64,000 bases of DNA from contig CM072335.1 of the NCBI GenBank assembly GCA_036874045.1, forward strand, positions 26,233,501 through 26,297,500. The letters are read 5' to 3'. The stretch comes from Cymodocea nodosa. Taxonomy: Eukaryota; Streptophyta; Magnoliopsida; Alismatales; Cymodoceaceae. This document shows positions 36,477 through 48,199 of this stretch, in pieces. The first letter of the stretch is position 1. The number at the start of each line of letters is the position of its first letter. A model generated the notes under the pieces. The model was not told where the DNA came from, searched no databases, and saw only the letters and a list, made by a program, of their open reading frames with translations. The translations under genes and the position numbers were made by a program.

Positions 36477-38436
36477 TCAAGCTTTGCTCTGCTTTATCTT
36501 GGCAATATTCACAAGATCGCCTAATAATTTATCCTCTGGCTTCGTCGGCTTCATGGGCTGCTTCTGTAGAGGAAGAGAGGATGACGATGCCGATATCTGG
36601 TATGACGAGGGATTCATGTTCATGTCTCCACAATGGCCATGCATGGGAAGGCCATACAAGCCATGGAATATCCCAGTTTTGTCTGCAAATGAATGGCCAG
36701 GTCTCATCTGATCATGGCACTGAACACTCAGCTGTGAATATATGCGTAACCACCGATTTGGCTGCCTGCCATTTCCTGCTGTTTCAACCGCATGTTTGCC
36801 ATCTGCCCAGTGAGCATTGCATGTTCACCATTTGCCCGCCCTGCATTGCCTGCTGAAAATGTACGCCTGTCATTTGCTCAACTTAAGTTGGTTGTTGCAG
36901 CATAGTACCTACCATTTGCCCTCCCTGCATTGGATGCGGAGGCACACCCGGGACCTGACTACTCTGCATAGATACAGTTTGGTGGTCTGGCAGTTGAGGG
37001 CTTTGCATCATTTGTGGAGAGAAACCAACCATCTGGGTACTTTGCATTTGCTGTGGTTGCGAAACAGAAGGTTGATATTCTTGTGTTGTTTGAATTTCCC
37101 AAGGAGGTGGGGGGGAGTTGCTGTTGCCAATGCGCCTTCACCTTGATCATTTATGCCTATCATACAGAATTAGATGTCACTAAAAGAATGACCTTTCGCA
37201 GGCAAAAAACATTAATACAGGAACACTTGTATAACCATCTGACTAATATTCTGTTTAGAAATCATCAGTTGGTGCAACCTACTATTTTTGAAAAAAAGAT
37301 CAGTTGGTGATTGTGTATCAACATGAAACAGTATAAGCCATCTGGAGTTCATTGAAATGCTCTTATTTTGTTTAATTAGAAATATAAAAAAAAAGGAAAA
37401 AAATTACAAGCAAATAGTGGAAAAGAGGGTGCATGACTGATATGATCGTCACCACCTCCCTATTTCTTTTTTGTTTGGTGGAGAGTATGCTGGTTTGAAT
37501 CATGTCGAACATGTTCTGCAATTTGAGATTTGCAACATACATTTTAACTTTGATGAGAAAAAAACAAAAACCAAGAAATCTAGAAACTAGAATCATATGA
37601 ACACAGTTTCTACTCTGTTTCTTGCAAACATGGATCAATAATTTTTATAATGATAATGTTTTTGCTTAGACTAGAATATCGAATTCTATCTGACATAACC
37701 AATTGTACCATTCATTATTAAGAATGACCAATAAGTTAATATGTGCAGATAAAACATATTAAGAAATATCAAGGATAAAGAATTTGAAGCCGTCTTACCC
37801 AAAGTAAGATGTGGCGGCTGCCGCTGCAAGTCAAAGCCGCCTGCTGCATGTCCATCGAACATATTGTTTGTGTGATTTAGTTGGGAGACTTGCAATTGAT
37901 GCATCTGCTCGTATTGGTAAAATCCGAGTTTGAAACACCATCATATGAATTCATCGCAGGAGAAGGGATCTGAACTCCATTTGATGTGGAATGAACTTGT
38001 TGTGAAGTTGTATATGGAGAATGTGGATCAAAATAATTGTCGGCACTGTTGTTATTTGTAGAAAAATTACCTAAAACTGAAATAGCCAAGGAACTCTGAT
38101 CAGATGTAGAAGGGGCAGGAGATTCCTGTACAGGGACAAGAGCTAGTTGATCATCAGTTGTCGGTGCATCAACATCATCCCAACTGAGAAGATCCACGCG
38201 AGAATCAGCCTTTGCTGGTGGATTTACTTAACTTTTTTCCTCGTCAATATCTGGTTCAGCAGTCTGTAATAACTGCTGAAAATGATCTGCAGGGGTAACA
38301 ACAGTTGTACTTGACCTGAGTAAGATGATTAAAATTTCATGCTTTAAAAGTGAACGAATAAAATAAACTTAAACAAAGCAATTAATCATAATAAAAAATG
38401 TTCCAAAATGAGTGTCATCTGGATACACATCCATAA

Positions 38437-38461
38437 CACACACACACTCTCTCTCTCTCTC
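38437..38461. repeat. Microsatellite (AC)n(TC)n
   Basis: An ACACACACAC run merges into CTCTCTCTCTCTCT in an intron of the TOM1-like pseudogene. Confidence 0.8.
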
Positions 38462-38989
38462 CCTATGTAGTAGACACATCCATAATCTAGAATGGTCCAC
38501 ACTCAGATCATTATTCCCATAACAGTAATCTGTGTACACACATGCATGCTGTTTCATCGGTAGACTGGGCAACCATATGTTACCATCCATATTATATTAC
38601 AAATGTTCTAATTTATTTTTCTAATTTACTTATACAGCCGTTGATCGCCAATTTTAAACATCAAATAAATAAACGTTCCCTTCTATCTTTGCTGTCATCA
38701 TCGTATTCTTTTCTCCTTACTCATATGAAGGATGGAGACAATTACCGTTTTTATGAAAATATTGGGTTTATTATTAATAAATTAGATCCACATCCAGGTA
38801 GATACAATGCCTTAATATGACACAGAGAATAAGGCCATCAAGCTCTTGGCCAATACAATTACACAAAGGAGAGAACAAGTTTCTCTGGTAAATCTAAAGA
38901 ATTGCTGTTGATGGGAAAACTAGTGTGGTCAATACTGAACTGGACCAGCAGGTTGGACCTTGATAGAGAATGTAGGTATTATAATGGGC

Positions 38990-39900
38990 GTCTGACATAT
39001 TCAAATGAAGATATTATACTGGAATATCAAAGGAGTAGGAAATAAAAACAATTAGAGAATGGTGAAATTGGTAGTGTGCAAAGCAAAACCATCAATAATT
39101 TGCTTCCAAGAGACTAATCACTAATCAGACGTCAATTGATACCAAAACATGCAATGCAGTGGAGGGAAGAAAGCTCCAGGGTTGTTCTTATAGGGGATGG
39201 TGGATAGAGTCCAACTGTCCAAGGAATGGAGACAATCACATAATCAAGACAATTGGGACTCCACAAAGAAATTTTGCGCCAAATTGAAACGGCTGAAATT
39301 TAGACTCAAGCACTAGGAAGAATAAGAGTTGAATAGCAATACCGAGGTGATACTTCTAATCAAAGATAGGATTGCAGAATTGGACACAAAGGAAGGCACT
39401 GCAAACGGCACATGAATGATGTAAATGATCGGGAGGGCATCAAAGCTGAACTGGAAAGAAGGATTAGAAAAGGAGATTGAATGCAGACATGTCAAGAAAT
39501 TAGAGGTTGAAGATCAGTGATCAAAAGTCAAAACACAAATTTCTTCCACAAAATTGCAAGTATTAGAAGGGGAGCTAAGCATGTTGACTCAATAATGATT
39601 TAACAGGGAACACCTGAATAACAAAGAAAGCATCCAGGATGCTATTGAGACTTATTTCTGTGAACATCTTTACACAGAGCCAAGTCTTTTCTTTCCATAT
39701 CAGGGATCAGGCGTCAAAAGCTAGACAGGGGAACACACATGTGAGTTGGAAAAAGATTTCTCTGAGAAAGTAAATGAGACTATTTTTGCAATGCCATGGG
39801 ATAAGGCATCCAGTCCTAATGACTTTCATACAATAGTATTTCAAGAATCCTGAGATTTTTCAAGCCAAAAATCATGGAAATTATCAGAAATTCTCTGAAT
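38990..39900 (+). mobile_element. Internally deleted LINE fragment in TOM1-like pseudogene intron
   Basis: Plus-strand translation from 39,005 gives MKILYWNIKGVGNKNN, the start of a plant LINE endonuclease, with CFQET about 30 residues later. Near 39,535 it gives HKFFHKIASIRRGAK and near 39,755 KVNETIFAMPWDKASSPNDF, which belong to the linker and start of the reverse transcriptase. Most of the endonuclease and the polymerase core are missing, and stops are frequent. It lies antisense to the host gene. Confidence 0.78.
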
Positions 39901-42529
39901 TGCTCCCTGAAATTCTGTTGTCCTTTGGTGCAACAGTAGCTACTCTAAAACCACTCCTTTCAAAATGTCTTGAACCTGAGCTAAACGATTCCCTGAATTG
40001 CTCCTCTATCATTGTTCACTCTTAAATTGTATAATAACTTCTTTGTAAAGTTGTCTCTCTTCTGTACTGATACAATTTGGGTGTCACTTATGTCATCATC
40101 AAAGTCTTCAATAAAACTTAAAGACTGTTATTGACTTTGTTCATCATTGAATGATGTACTCTTAAATCTCTCATCCCTCTTTGTCTTCTCACTTTTTTAG
40201 CTTTTTATTATTCATTAATATTTTTCATCTGATTTTGAACAATGCTTTGACATGATAAACACTTAGGACACTGTTTTATGAGTATCCACCACACTTAATT
40301 TTCGAAATTGACATGCCAACAATGTGTCAAGACCTTTAATGGTTGACATAAAAAACAGGTGAGTGTCAGTTTTGTTGGATGTCAAGGCCACCATGTCTAT
40401 ACCATGTTGGTGTCAGCATATTGTGTCAATGGAAGATGGTCAATTTTGTACCGAAGTTGGCTCATGTCCTCCGACACATTGATATTCACCATGGAAGTTT
40501 TGTTCTCCCCCATTTCTCATTTGTGCACTCTATCTCATCTTTCCTCTCTCTCCTTTTGATTTTCTTCTCCAACTCTTCATTGATGTTGCCACCAGTTTAA
40601 CTCGTAGAGATTTCTTTTTTGTTGGAACTTGTGCTTCCTTATTGGGATATATATTGCTCATCAAAATCTTTCCTATTTCACCATCTAAAGTAAGTTTCCA
40701 ATTTCTTCTCTCTATTAAGTACCTCCTATTCATATGTATAGATATATGGTATTCATGCTTAGATACAAGATTTTCATGGCAAGGACTACATCATCTAAGT
40801 GTTATCCAAAATTTTTAATGACTTTTAAAATATTATTACTATATTTTACGGCCTCATTAGAGAACCTAGATGACTAGATCCCATAACAACTTCTCTAAGG
40901 AATTTGCTCCCAAATTATTGCTACATTGATTCCTTTCATTGCTCATCATTGAAGTTGTAAATTGTTTGGGAACATGGTTCCGCTGTCTCAGCTCCATATG
41001 GGTAAAACCCATTTTACCCTTCAGGAACACTTGCTTGGCCTTGATGTTCACCATCAAACTTGTTCATCCTCCATCCAAGCTCCTCCAAATGTGGAACGTG
41101 TATCATAAAATGGAATTGAGGATGGCAACCTCTTTAGCAGTAACCACACTCATTCTAGCAGTAAGTGATGATCAATTACTAAGAACCCCATCAACCATGA
41201 AATAAATACAAAAGTGTCATTACTATTAGACTTTAGCTCGGCTGAGTTGTCGACAACAACCAATCCCAATGCATCCTCCAAAGCTTCCTTTGAATCTCCA
41301 TTGTAAAAATAGTAAACTTCACAGGGACAACAATGACCTTTCACAATTGTAAAATGGTAGATGGAAAGGAAAAGTCATATAAAGACTTTTCTAATTAGAA
41401 GATGCTTGTGATGGGGACTTTATTATAAACAGAATATATTTTCCATATATTTTATTTGACTAAAATTTTTATTTAAAAATAAGGTATCTACAAAGTGTAG
41501 ATCAATTTAATAAGATTTCTACTTGTACTACATCTCATAAAGCATAACATGCATTAGTAGTTATTCATGAAAGAACCAAGTAAAAAATTAAAATAAACAT
41601 GTTGTACAGAAATATGAATTGTTTACATGTGATTGTCAGACTGACATTCTTGAACTCTGATCTGGAGCAAAAAATGTCACTGATCCATATTAATGCCGAA
41701 CCCTATGGCAGTAGGTGATAGTAGATAGGGGAGAGTCAGAGAACGTTTGGGTAGGAATCTCTCCTCTGAAAATGACTTTCCAAAGTCTCTTCAGAATTGT
41801 GACTTCTGACAAAATTCTAAAGTTTTTTGTTTTTGTCCATGGCAGAGCACAAGTGTAATGTTACTTTACAAAGGAATATTAATGGCATGGAACTTTTTGA
41901 CTTTGTTATCCTTATATCTGCTCTGAACCCCGATTCTTATGGTTGCTGGTGGAAGGCTGATGGCTCTTAGTCTCATCGTTTTATCAGGGTGAAGGCTGAT
42001 GGTCTGCCCCTGATACATGTGAGGTGGAATTTGATTCAAATATGTGTTACTGGGTAAAGTTAGTCATCGACTAATTGATACTTCATTGAGGCATTCCATT
42101 ATCCTAGGATCTTTAGATTTCACTGCTTTTGTATGTCTTACTCTTTTAGCTATTTTATCTAAGGACATCCACTTCAATTATATGTTGGACTTTAAAGAGT
42201 CGAAAAATTGACACATTTCAGCAAAATTTCAACATGGCATCATGTTGATAGAAACATGGTGAAGAAAATCACATTTTGAATAAAATTATCATGCCAACAT
42301 CTATTTCAATAAAGTATTGACAAATTGAAAAACTAACATGGCAAAATTTTGCCAACATATGTTGATGTTTGATTTCATGCTTGTATATCTTTTTTCTCCT
42401 TTTGTCTTTTTCCCTTCAATTTCTGCTGTTGTTCCCCTTTGCATATTTATTGTGTGAATATTTTTTTCTGAAATGTTTGCTATTTTAATGATATTTCATG
42501 CTTCATTGTTCAAAAAAGTGTGTATGCAC

Positions 42530-42555
42530 ACAGAGAGAGAGAGAGAGAAAGAGAG
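42530..42555. repeat. GA microsatellite
   Basis: GAGAGAGAGAGAGAGA with one AAA interruption, in a spacer/intron of the TOM1-like pseudogene. Confidence 0.8.
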
Positions 42556-42961
42556 CGATTAAATTTTGTTGAAAATATCAAAAATTGTTATTTGTCATTT
42601 TTCGCATACATCTCATATATATTTCAAGCAACTAGCTAACCCACTGTAAACCTAATCCTTAGCCCATGCTCCAAATTTTAAGGAAAAAAACACTATAGAT
42701 GATGGGAACCTATGTAAATGTAAAACAAAACAGCAGGATGGGAAAAATTTAAGTCTATCATGCCAGAAAAGGATAGCCTTTACCATGAATTTCCATCTTT
42801 CCATCCCTGACATTCCCATTGCAGGTACTTAATACCTAGGGGATTCAAGCAAGCAACTGGCGCTCAAATTAATTAACACACTGAATTCACATAGAAGCTG
42901 GATCTGCCAGTGGTAAATTTTATTTCTAGGCATCCTTCCCAAGGAGAATGATGCTTCATAA

Positions 42962-43620
42962 CAAGGTTGTTAAAGGTGCCTAGGCGTTTTTATATTTTTT
43001 AAAGAAAAATTCCGTACATATTTTTCAGCTTTTAAGCATATAAGTATTAAGCATGTATATATATGTCAAAACAGTAGAAAACATGCATATATATTAAAAC
43101 AGGATATCAAAAATAATTTTTAGATCTTAACACAATAAAATTACATTGTAAAATCATTGAAAAAAATAAATATAAGACTGCAAATAAACATAGAATGATG
43201 GCTATATGCTGTGTATAAACATAGAAAAAGGGAAAAACAAGAAAAAAAACATAGAAAAAAAAAGGAGTAAAGAAAATATTGTACCTTTGAAATAAATGTG
43301 GAAGAGGAGAAAAATAAAGAAAAAAAGAAATGCAGCTTCTGGACACTGTAGACACCAGAGAAGCCTCCAGAGTCACTAGAGACACATGGACAGTTGCTGG
43401 AATCCACAGTAGAGGCCTGGAATCCTTCTGGAGTCCACCGTCCAGGCTGTAGAGGGCTTCAGGAGAAATCACCAGAGGGTTCTGCATGTTAGAAGAGGCT
43501 CACTGGAGAAGATACAGCCACCAGAGATGTCGCCAAAGATGTGAGAGAGAAAGAGAAGTTGGAATTTTAGGGTCTTGGAAAATGAAAAAAAAAGAATAGG
43601 CAAGAGTGGTGATCCACATC
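42962..43620. repeat. Possible non-autonomous transposon with GCCTAGGC motif
   Basis: GTTGTTAAAGGTGCCTAGGCG at the left is followed by an A-rich core (43,190-43,330) much like the insert in PEX4 intron 1. A GC-richer part follows with repeated CTCCAGAG/TGGAATCC motifs (43,340-43,500). There are no coding domains and the right end is unclear. Confidence 0.35.
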
Positions 43621-43786
43621 TCTTGAAGGTGATAACTCATGTCAACATCAATTCATTATGCTATACTTTTCATAGTTCATCTTACTTTTCAGACTAACTT
43701 TTTCTGATATAAAGGCATCCAACACTTAACCCACATTATATACACTACAGTTGATTTGTCAATATAAGCATCCTCAATTCAACATT

Positions 43787-44112
43787 CCAAGATAAGATCA
43801 AACCACTAGAAGGCATGCCAATACTTCTATAACATGTATTAACCAAACTAGTCCTCTAGAAGAACATTTGCCTAGATGACAACTTGTCAACCAAATTCTT
43901 TGACGTTAAAAGATAATAAACTAATTTATATGCAGCTGCTAACCTTGATCCAAGATAAGATCAAACCACTAGAAGGCATGCCAGTACTTCTATAACATGG
44001 ATTAACCAAACTAGTCCTCTAGAAGAACATTTGTCTAGATGACAACTTGTCAACCACATTCTTTGACGTTAAGATAATAAACTAATTTATATGCAGCTGC
44101 TAACCTTGATCA
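43787..44112. repeat. Tandem duplication, two units of about 163 bases
   Basis: 43,787-43,949 and 43,950-44,112 are almost the same. Each starts CCAAGATAAGATCAAACC and ends GCAGCTGCTAACCTTGAT. Only a few substitutions and a one-base indel separate them. They lie in the intron just past the GAT exon of the TOM1-like pseudogene. Confidence 0.92.
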
Positions 44113-45269
44113 AAATAGTGCTATGATAATCTCAAAAACAATACAAGTGTATTGAAAAAAAAAAGGTGTGACATACTCTCCATTTTTCACTATGGAAGTA
44201 TAAGCTGTTGTTCCAGCATCGTCACCAACATCTACAAGGGCTGCAGGAGACATTGTTTTCTCTTGTTGAACAGGAATACCAGCAACTATAGCATCATACA
44301 TGGCAAGGACACGCTGCAGATCATCATTCAATAGTAAACCAAGGGATGGTAGCTCTTCATCTCTACATGATTGTAAATAGTATAAGAAACTTAAATTTGA
44401 ATCTTGAAAGACAAATATTGAGAACTATTAAAATTGGCTAAGTTGCATGAATTGGATTATTGAAGTATAGGTTTAAAAAATGTTTTACGCCTGCTATTAA
44501 ATTCTCATGAGGTTTAGAAAAACCACAGGGGACATTGATGCAGCAACACAAGTGCACAACTCAGATGCGTATAGCCAAGGCCACATCTACAAGTATATTA
44601 TCTCCAACGATCCATAAACAAAGAATCATGGAAAAAATATGGCTCAAGGTTGAAAAGAAAAGTCAGGAACACTTGAATGTCTTGTATACTCCTAAGTCAT
44701 GAGAGCCATTTCTACCAATATATATTGTTACTGATATAGGAAGGCATATAGCAGGTAATGCAAAAATAATGGATATGTATTACAGATCCTATGTAATAAA
44801 TTTTGACCATACTTGGTGACAAAGAAATTGATTCTTTCTTCACTGTTGTATACCCTAAGAAGATGGGTATATGTGCAAAGGTCAACTTTTTAGATGTGTC
44901 CGTAAAAATGCATATTTGCAAGGTCCATGTAAAAATATCCTTCCATGCAAAGTAAAAGGAGAGGTATTTAAATATATTAAATCATGAGAAAACATTTGAA
45001 AAGGAAAGGATGCAAATGATTGAGGTTTGTTTAGAAGAAAGAGTAAAGGAATGAGATCAGTGTCCATGATAAAATAAAGAGCTTTGTCTTCCATGTCCTT
45101 TATGTTATCCCGTTAAAAGTAAGTTTATACAAATATTTACTTATTTGTGCTAATGTACATATCCTATGATGTGATGATTTATTTTCATGTATTGAATTCA
45201 ATATGCTCATTGCACCATGAAACTGTAATATAAGCAAATGCAGTGTAAACATTTGTGGTGGTTAAATAA

Positions 45270-45425
45270 ATAAAAACATAAAGAAATCTAGTGCATGAGG
45301 TTCTCGCCAATGTGGAGTTTGAGGAAGATTCAATTATAAAAATTCTTACATCATGAAGTGGAGAGACTTTTTCTAGGACTTGAATCCATGACGTCAATAT
45401 GGAGCAACCTTACCATTGAAACAAT
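45270..45425 (-). mobile_element. Au-like SINE
   Basis: On the minus strand the element reads CAATGGTAAGGTTGCTCCAT, then a polymerase III B-box-like GATTCAAGTCC, then a body ending CTCCACATTGGCGAGAACC and TCATGCACTAG before an A/T-rich tail. This is the layout of the angiosperm Au SINE family as I know it. It sits in an intron of the TOM1-like pseudogene next to the missing VHS exons. Confidence 0.78.
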
Positions 45426-46914
45426 ATTTGCTCTTTCTAAATAATAATAAAACATATTCTAAATAAAAGTTCTAATACTTACCGTGAGGGCAAGAAGCTG
45501 GACCTTTGGATTTTTACTCAGTCACCTTTTCAGGTCTTTCACAACATCGGATTGCCTATTTCCCAAACAACAAAGATCTTGGTAACCATGAATGTTAATT
45601 ATGCTTCTGGCAGGAGCCACAGAGTGAACAATGATAGTATCAAGCTTGGTGTTCTAATGCTAGAAATCAGGAAGGTGCATGGAAAATAAAACATGGTATC
45701 TTGTATGTTGAAATTCAACTAGAACAAATGTATCTAGGTAAATGCTATATGTTGACTGTGGATAACACTCTAGCAGCTTTACAAATCACCACCATGCCCA
45801 TTATGCTATTTATCTCCATGACCGTTTTTTGGGTTTTAAGTCATGGGCCTCATTGCATGTGTAGGTAACACTCTAACAGCTTCACAAACATCCAACATGT
45901 GTCTTTTATGCAATATACCTCCATGTCTGGTTTTCAGTTTAAGTCATGGCATGTGTTGCACAAATCAGATATTATAAATTTTATTGAATCCGTGACAGTG
46001 TTTGGACTGGTTTGATAAGATTGTTTTAGTAGCATGCAGTATAAGCCACATTTGATAACAAAAAACTAAATCAAAAGATAGTACAGAAATTATAGGTTTT
46101 TAAATCCATATGATATTATTTATGTTTATCTCAGTCCATGTCATGAAGCCTGGGTAAAAAGATATTCCCAAATGTTATGACAGATTTACATTTGGGATTA
46201 GAAAAAGAATACAAGAAAATAAATAAAGGAAAACAGCTGACAACAACACCTCCGATTATACTGATCATAGAATTCTAGTTTTATATACATTAATTATTGT
46301 AATCGATAGTGCTTGGTGAAAAATTTTAATGGAGCAACAAATAATATGTTCTGCCTCTCTAACTTCAAGGGCAACACGACGTTTCCCCATTAGGACGACA
46401 ATAACGTGCATCTTAAATCCTCAAACACGGCAAAACCGCCCACCTTAATACCTTATTAAGGTTATTTGAAGGTGAACAGAACAGAAATAGATCCCCAGTG
46501 GTCCACCGAGCAATATGTTTTACAATCTCCACAGACAAAAAGGGTTGAACAACAACACAACACTTCATGCAAACAAATCGACTGAATTCCCGTGTTTCCA
46601 CTAGAGACTGGAACGAAAGACTACTTCGTAGCGGTTCGATGATCACAACAAAAAGAGGATCCGGAAGAAGGCATTCCTTTTCGCCAACAATGCAAGCTAA
46701 GCAAGTCCAAACGCAGGATCCAAATCTAGACATCGAAAAACACACGTAGGGATAAAAAAGGACGCAGCAAACTAAGATCACGTACACGCGCGAGGTCACG
46801 AGTGAGCATTTCGCAGATTTCCATGTTCATTGCCCAGTCAGGCCCGATCAACATCCTGATCGTGCCCCGATCCACCAGCAATTTCGCCATTGCCAAGGGA
46901 CCGAAAAGCTCCAA

Positions 46915-48199
46915 AGGAATCTGCAGCGAATGCCACCGAATCCGACCCTCACCACGCCACGTACGATATATGGAAGGAAATTACACAAATTAGAAGTGAA
47001 ACGAGAGTTTCACCACCCTGGTAGCGGTGGTACTACGACACAACTATGTCTAGAAATTCTCATGTGTTCGTCTTTCATTGTCTTTCTGGTTCCATATTCT
47101 GCACTTCCTCTCGTCCTTGGTCGGTCAATACCGATACCCTCTTAAGACGCCTTGGCAGGAAAAAGTAGCGTTTGTATGATATGCCTGGAATAGATTGTGC
47201 AAATAATGAGCTAAGCAACCCTAAGTTCTTTTACTTGATTCCCATGTACATGGCGTATTGAAGAACTTGCACCGAATACCATAACAGAGAATTCTAAAAC
47301 TTTGAAAACAACTGCTGTTACCTCTGATGATAATTATCACTGGCATTTTTATGTTAATATGATTTGAAAGATGAAAAGCAAAACATAAAGTAGTCAAAAA
47401 TCTAAGCTGAGATGAAAAGTAGATTAATGCAGGAAGATTCGAATAATGAAATCGTCAAATTTGATTTAGGAAACTGATCTGGTGAACCACTCACTCAGAG
47501 GATGATGTTCTTGACTAGATGCATGTCCTTGGTCCTGGAGGAAGATACATGTATTGATCTTCGCTCGTCTGAAACACGAGGTTGTCATGGATTTGGGTTG
47601 CAAGGTACGTTCTTGATTCAGTGCAGGACGAAGGGCTCCTTGCGATGCGACTACTTGTAATAAAATTGATGTGTTAATCACCCTGTTGATCGAAGCTTTA
47701 GAGCAAAGAAGAAGCAAGTAGAAAGAGTATCTAAGCCGATTGCTAATTGAATTGGTTCATTGGATTTTCCAAGTTGAGTGTTAAGATTAACCTTGAGTTG
47801 AGAAAATCTTAGATGGCAAGCGATGGGCCAGCAAGGATACGAAAGCAAAGAAACTGAATTTAAGAATAAAGGCCAAACAAACGCATACAAGCGATTGCCG
47901 CAGATAAATTACCGAAATTTTGGATATTTTCCAATTTTTGGTGCCCCCGTACCTATTGGGATTGGGTGAACCGCACCACGTTGGCAAAAGACCCATTGAA
48001 CATTTGATTGAGTTTCGTTCTTTTTCTGTAAATAAAGTCATGGAAGATTGTTGCCATGATGGGTAGAGGTACTTAAAGGAAACCGATGGAAATCAACAAA
48101 GCAAGGGAATTATGAAGTTGAATACAAAATTATCCCCTCTTTTCCAAATCCATCCAAGAAGATGCAGTAATCTGGCAATCAAGCACGGAGCTTCGTTAG
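46915..48199. other. Spacer between PLSP1 and the TOM1-like pseudogene
   Basis: An open minus-strand frame at 47,717-47,466 shows no family that I recognise and has no neighbours to splice to, so I do not call it a gene. The right part (about 47,900-48,199) is probably the PLSP1 3' untranslated region. Confidence 0.45.

Larger units (their letters stand above)
36477..46914 (-). pseudogene. Decayed TOM1-like (VHS-GAT) ubiquitin adaptor gene
   Basis: Recognisable pieces: VHS start at 46,914 to about 46,790 (RMLIGPDWAMNMEICEML), a VHS exon at 45,555-45,483 (DVVKDLKR, then SKNPKVQLLALT), the end of the GAT domain at 44,361-44,177 (LNDDLQRVLAMYDAIVAGIP), and the C-terminal region at 38,315-37,799 (DLLSWDD) and 37,156-36,477 (Q/M-rich, then DKLLGDLVNIAKIK). 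In TOM1-like proteins these parts bind ubiquitinated cargo on endosomes. Damage: TGA at 45,524-45,522 where the family has Arg; TAA at 38,230-38,228 just before DLLSWDD; frame changes near 37,930 and 37,095; and further stops after 36,900. The exons for the second half of VHS and most of GAT are missing between 45,483 and 44,361. I regard it as non-functional. Confidence 0.85.

Noticed and set aside
36404..36856. Long plus-strand open frame of 150 codons
   Set aside because: It is antisense to the Q/M-rich 3' exon of the TOM1-like pseudogene. The minus-strand reading has clear family similarity and the plus-strand one has none.
47466..47717. 83-codon minus-strand frame between PLSP1 and the TOM1-like pseudogene
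   Set aside because: No recognised family, no splice partners, and it lies in a 3' flank. It cannot be supported as a gene.
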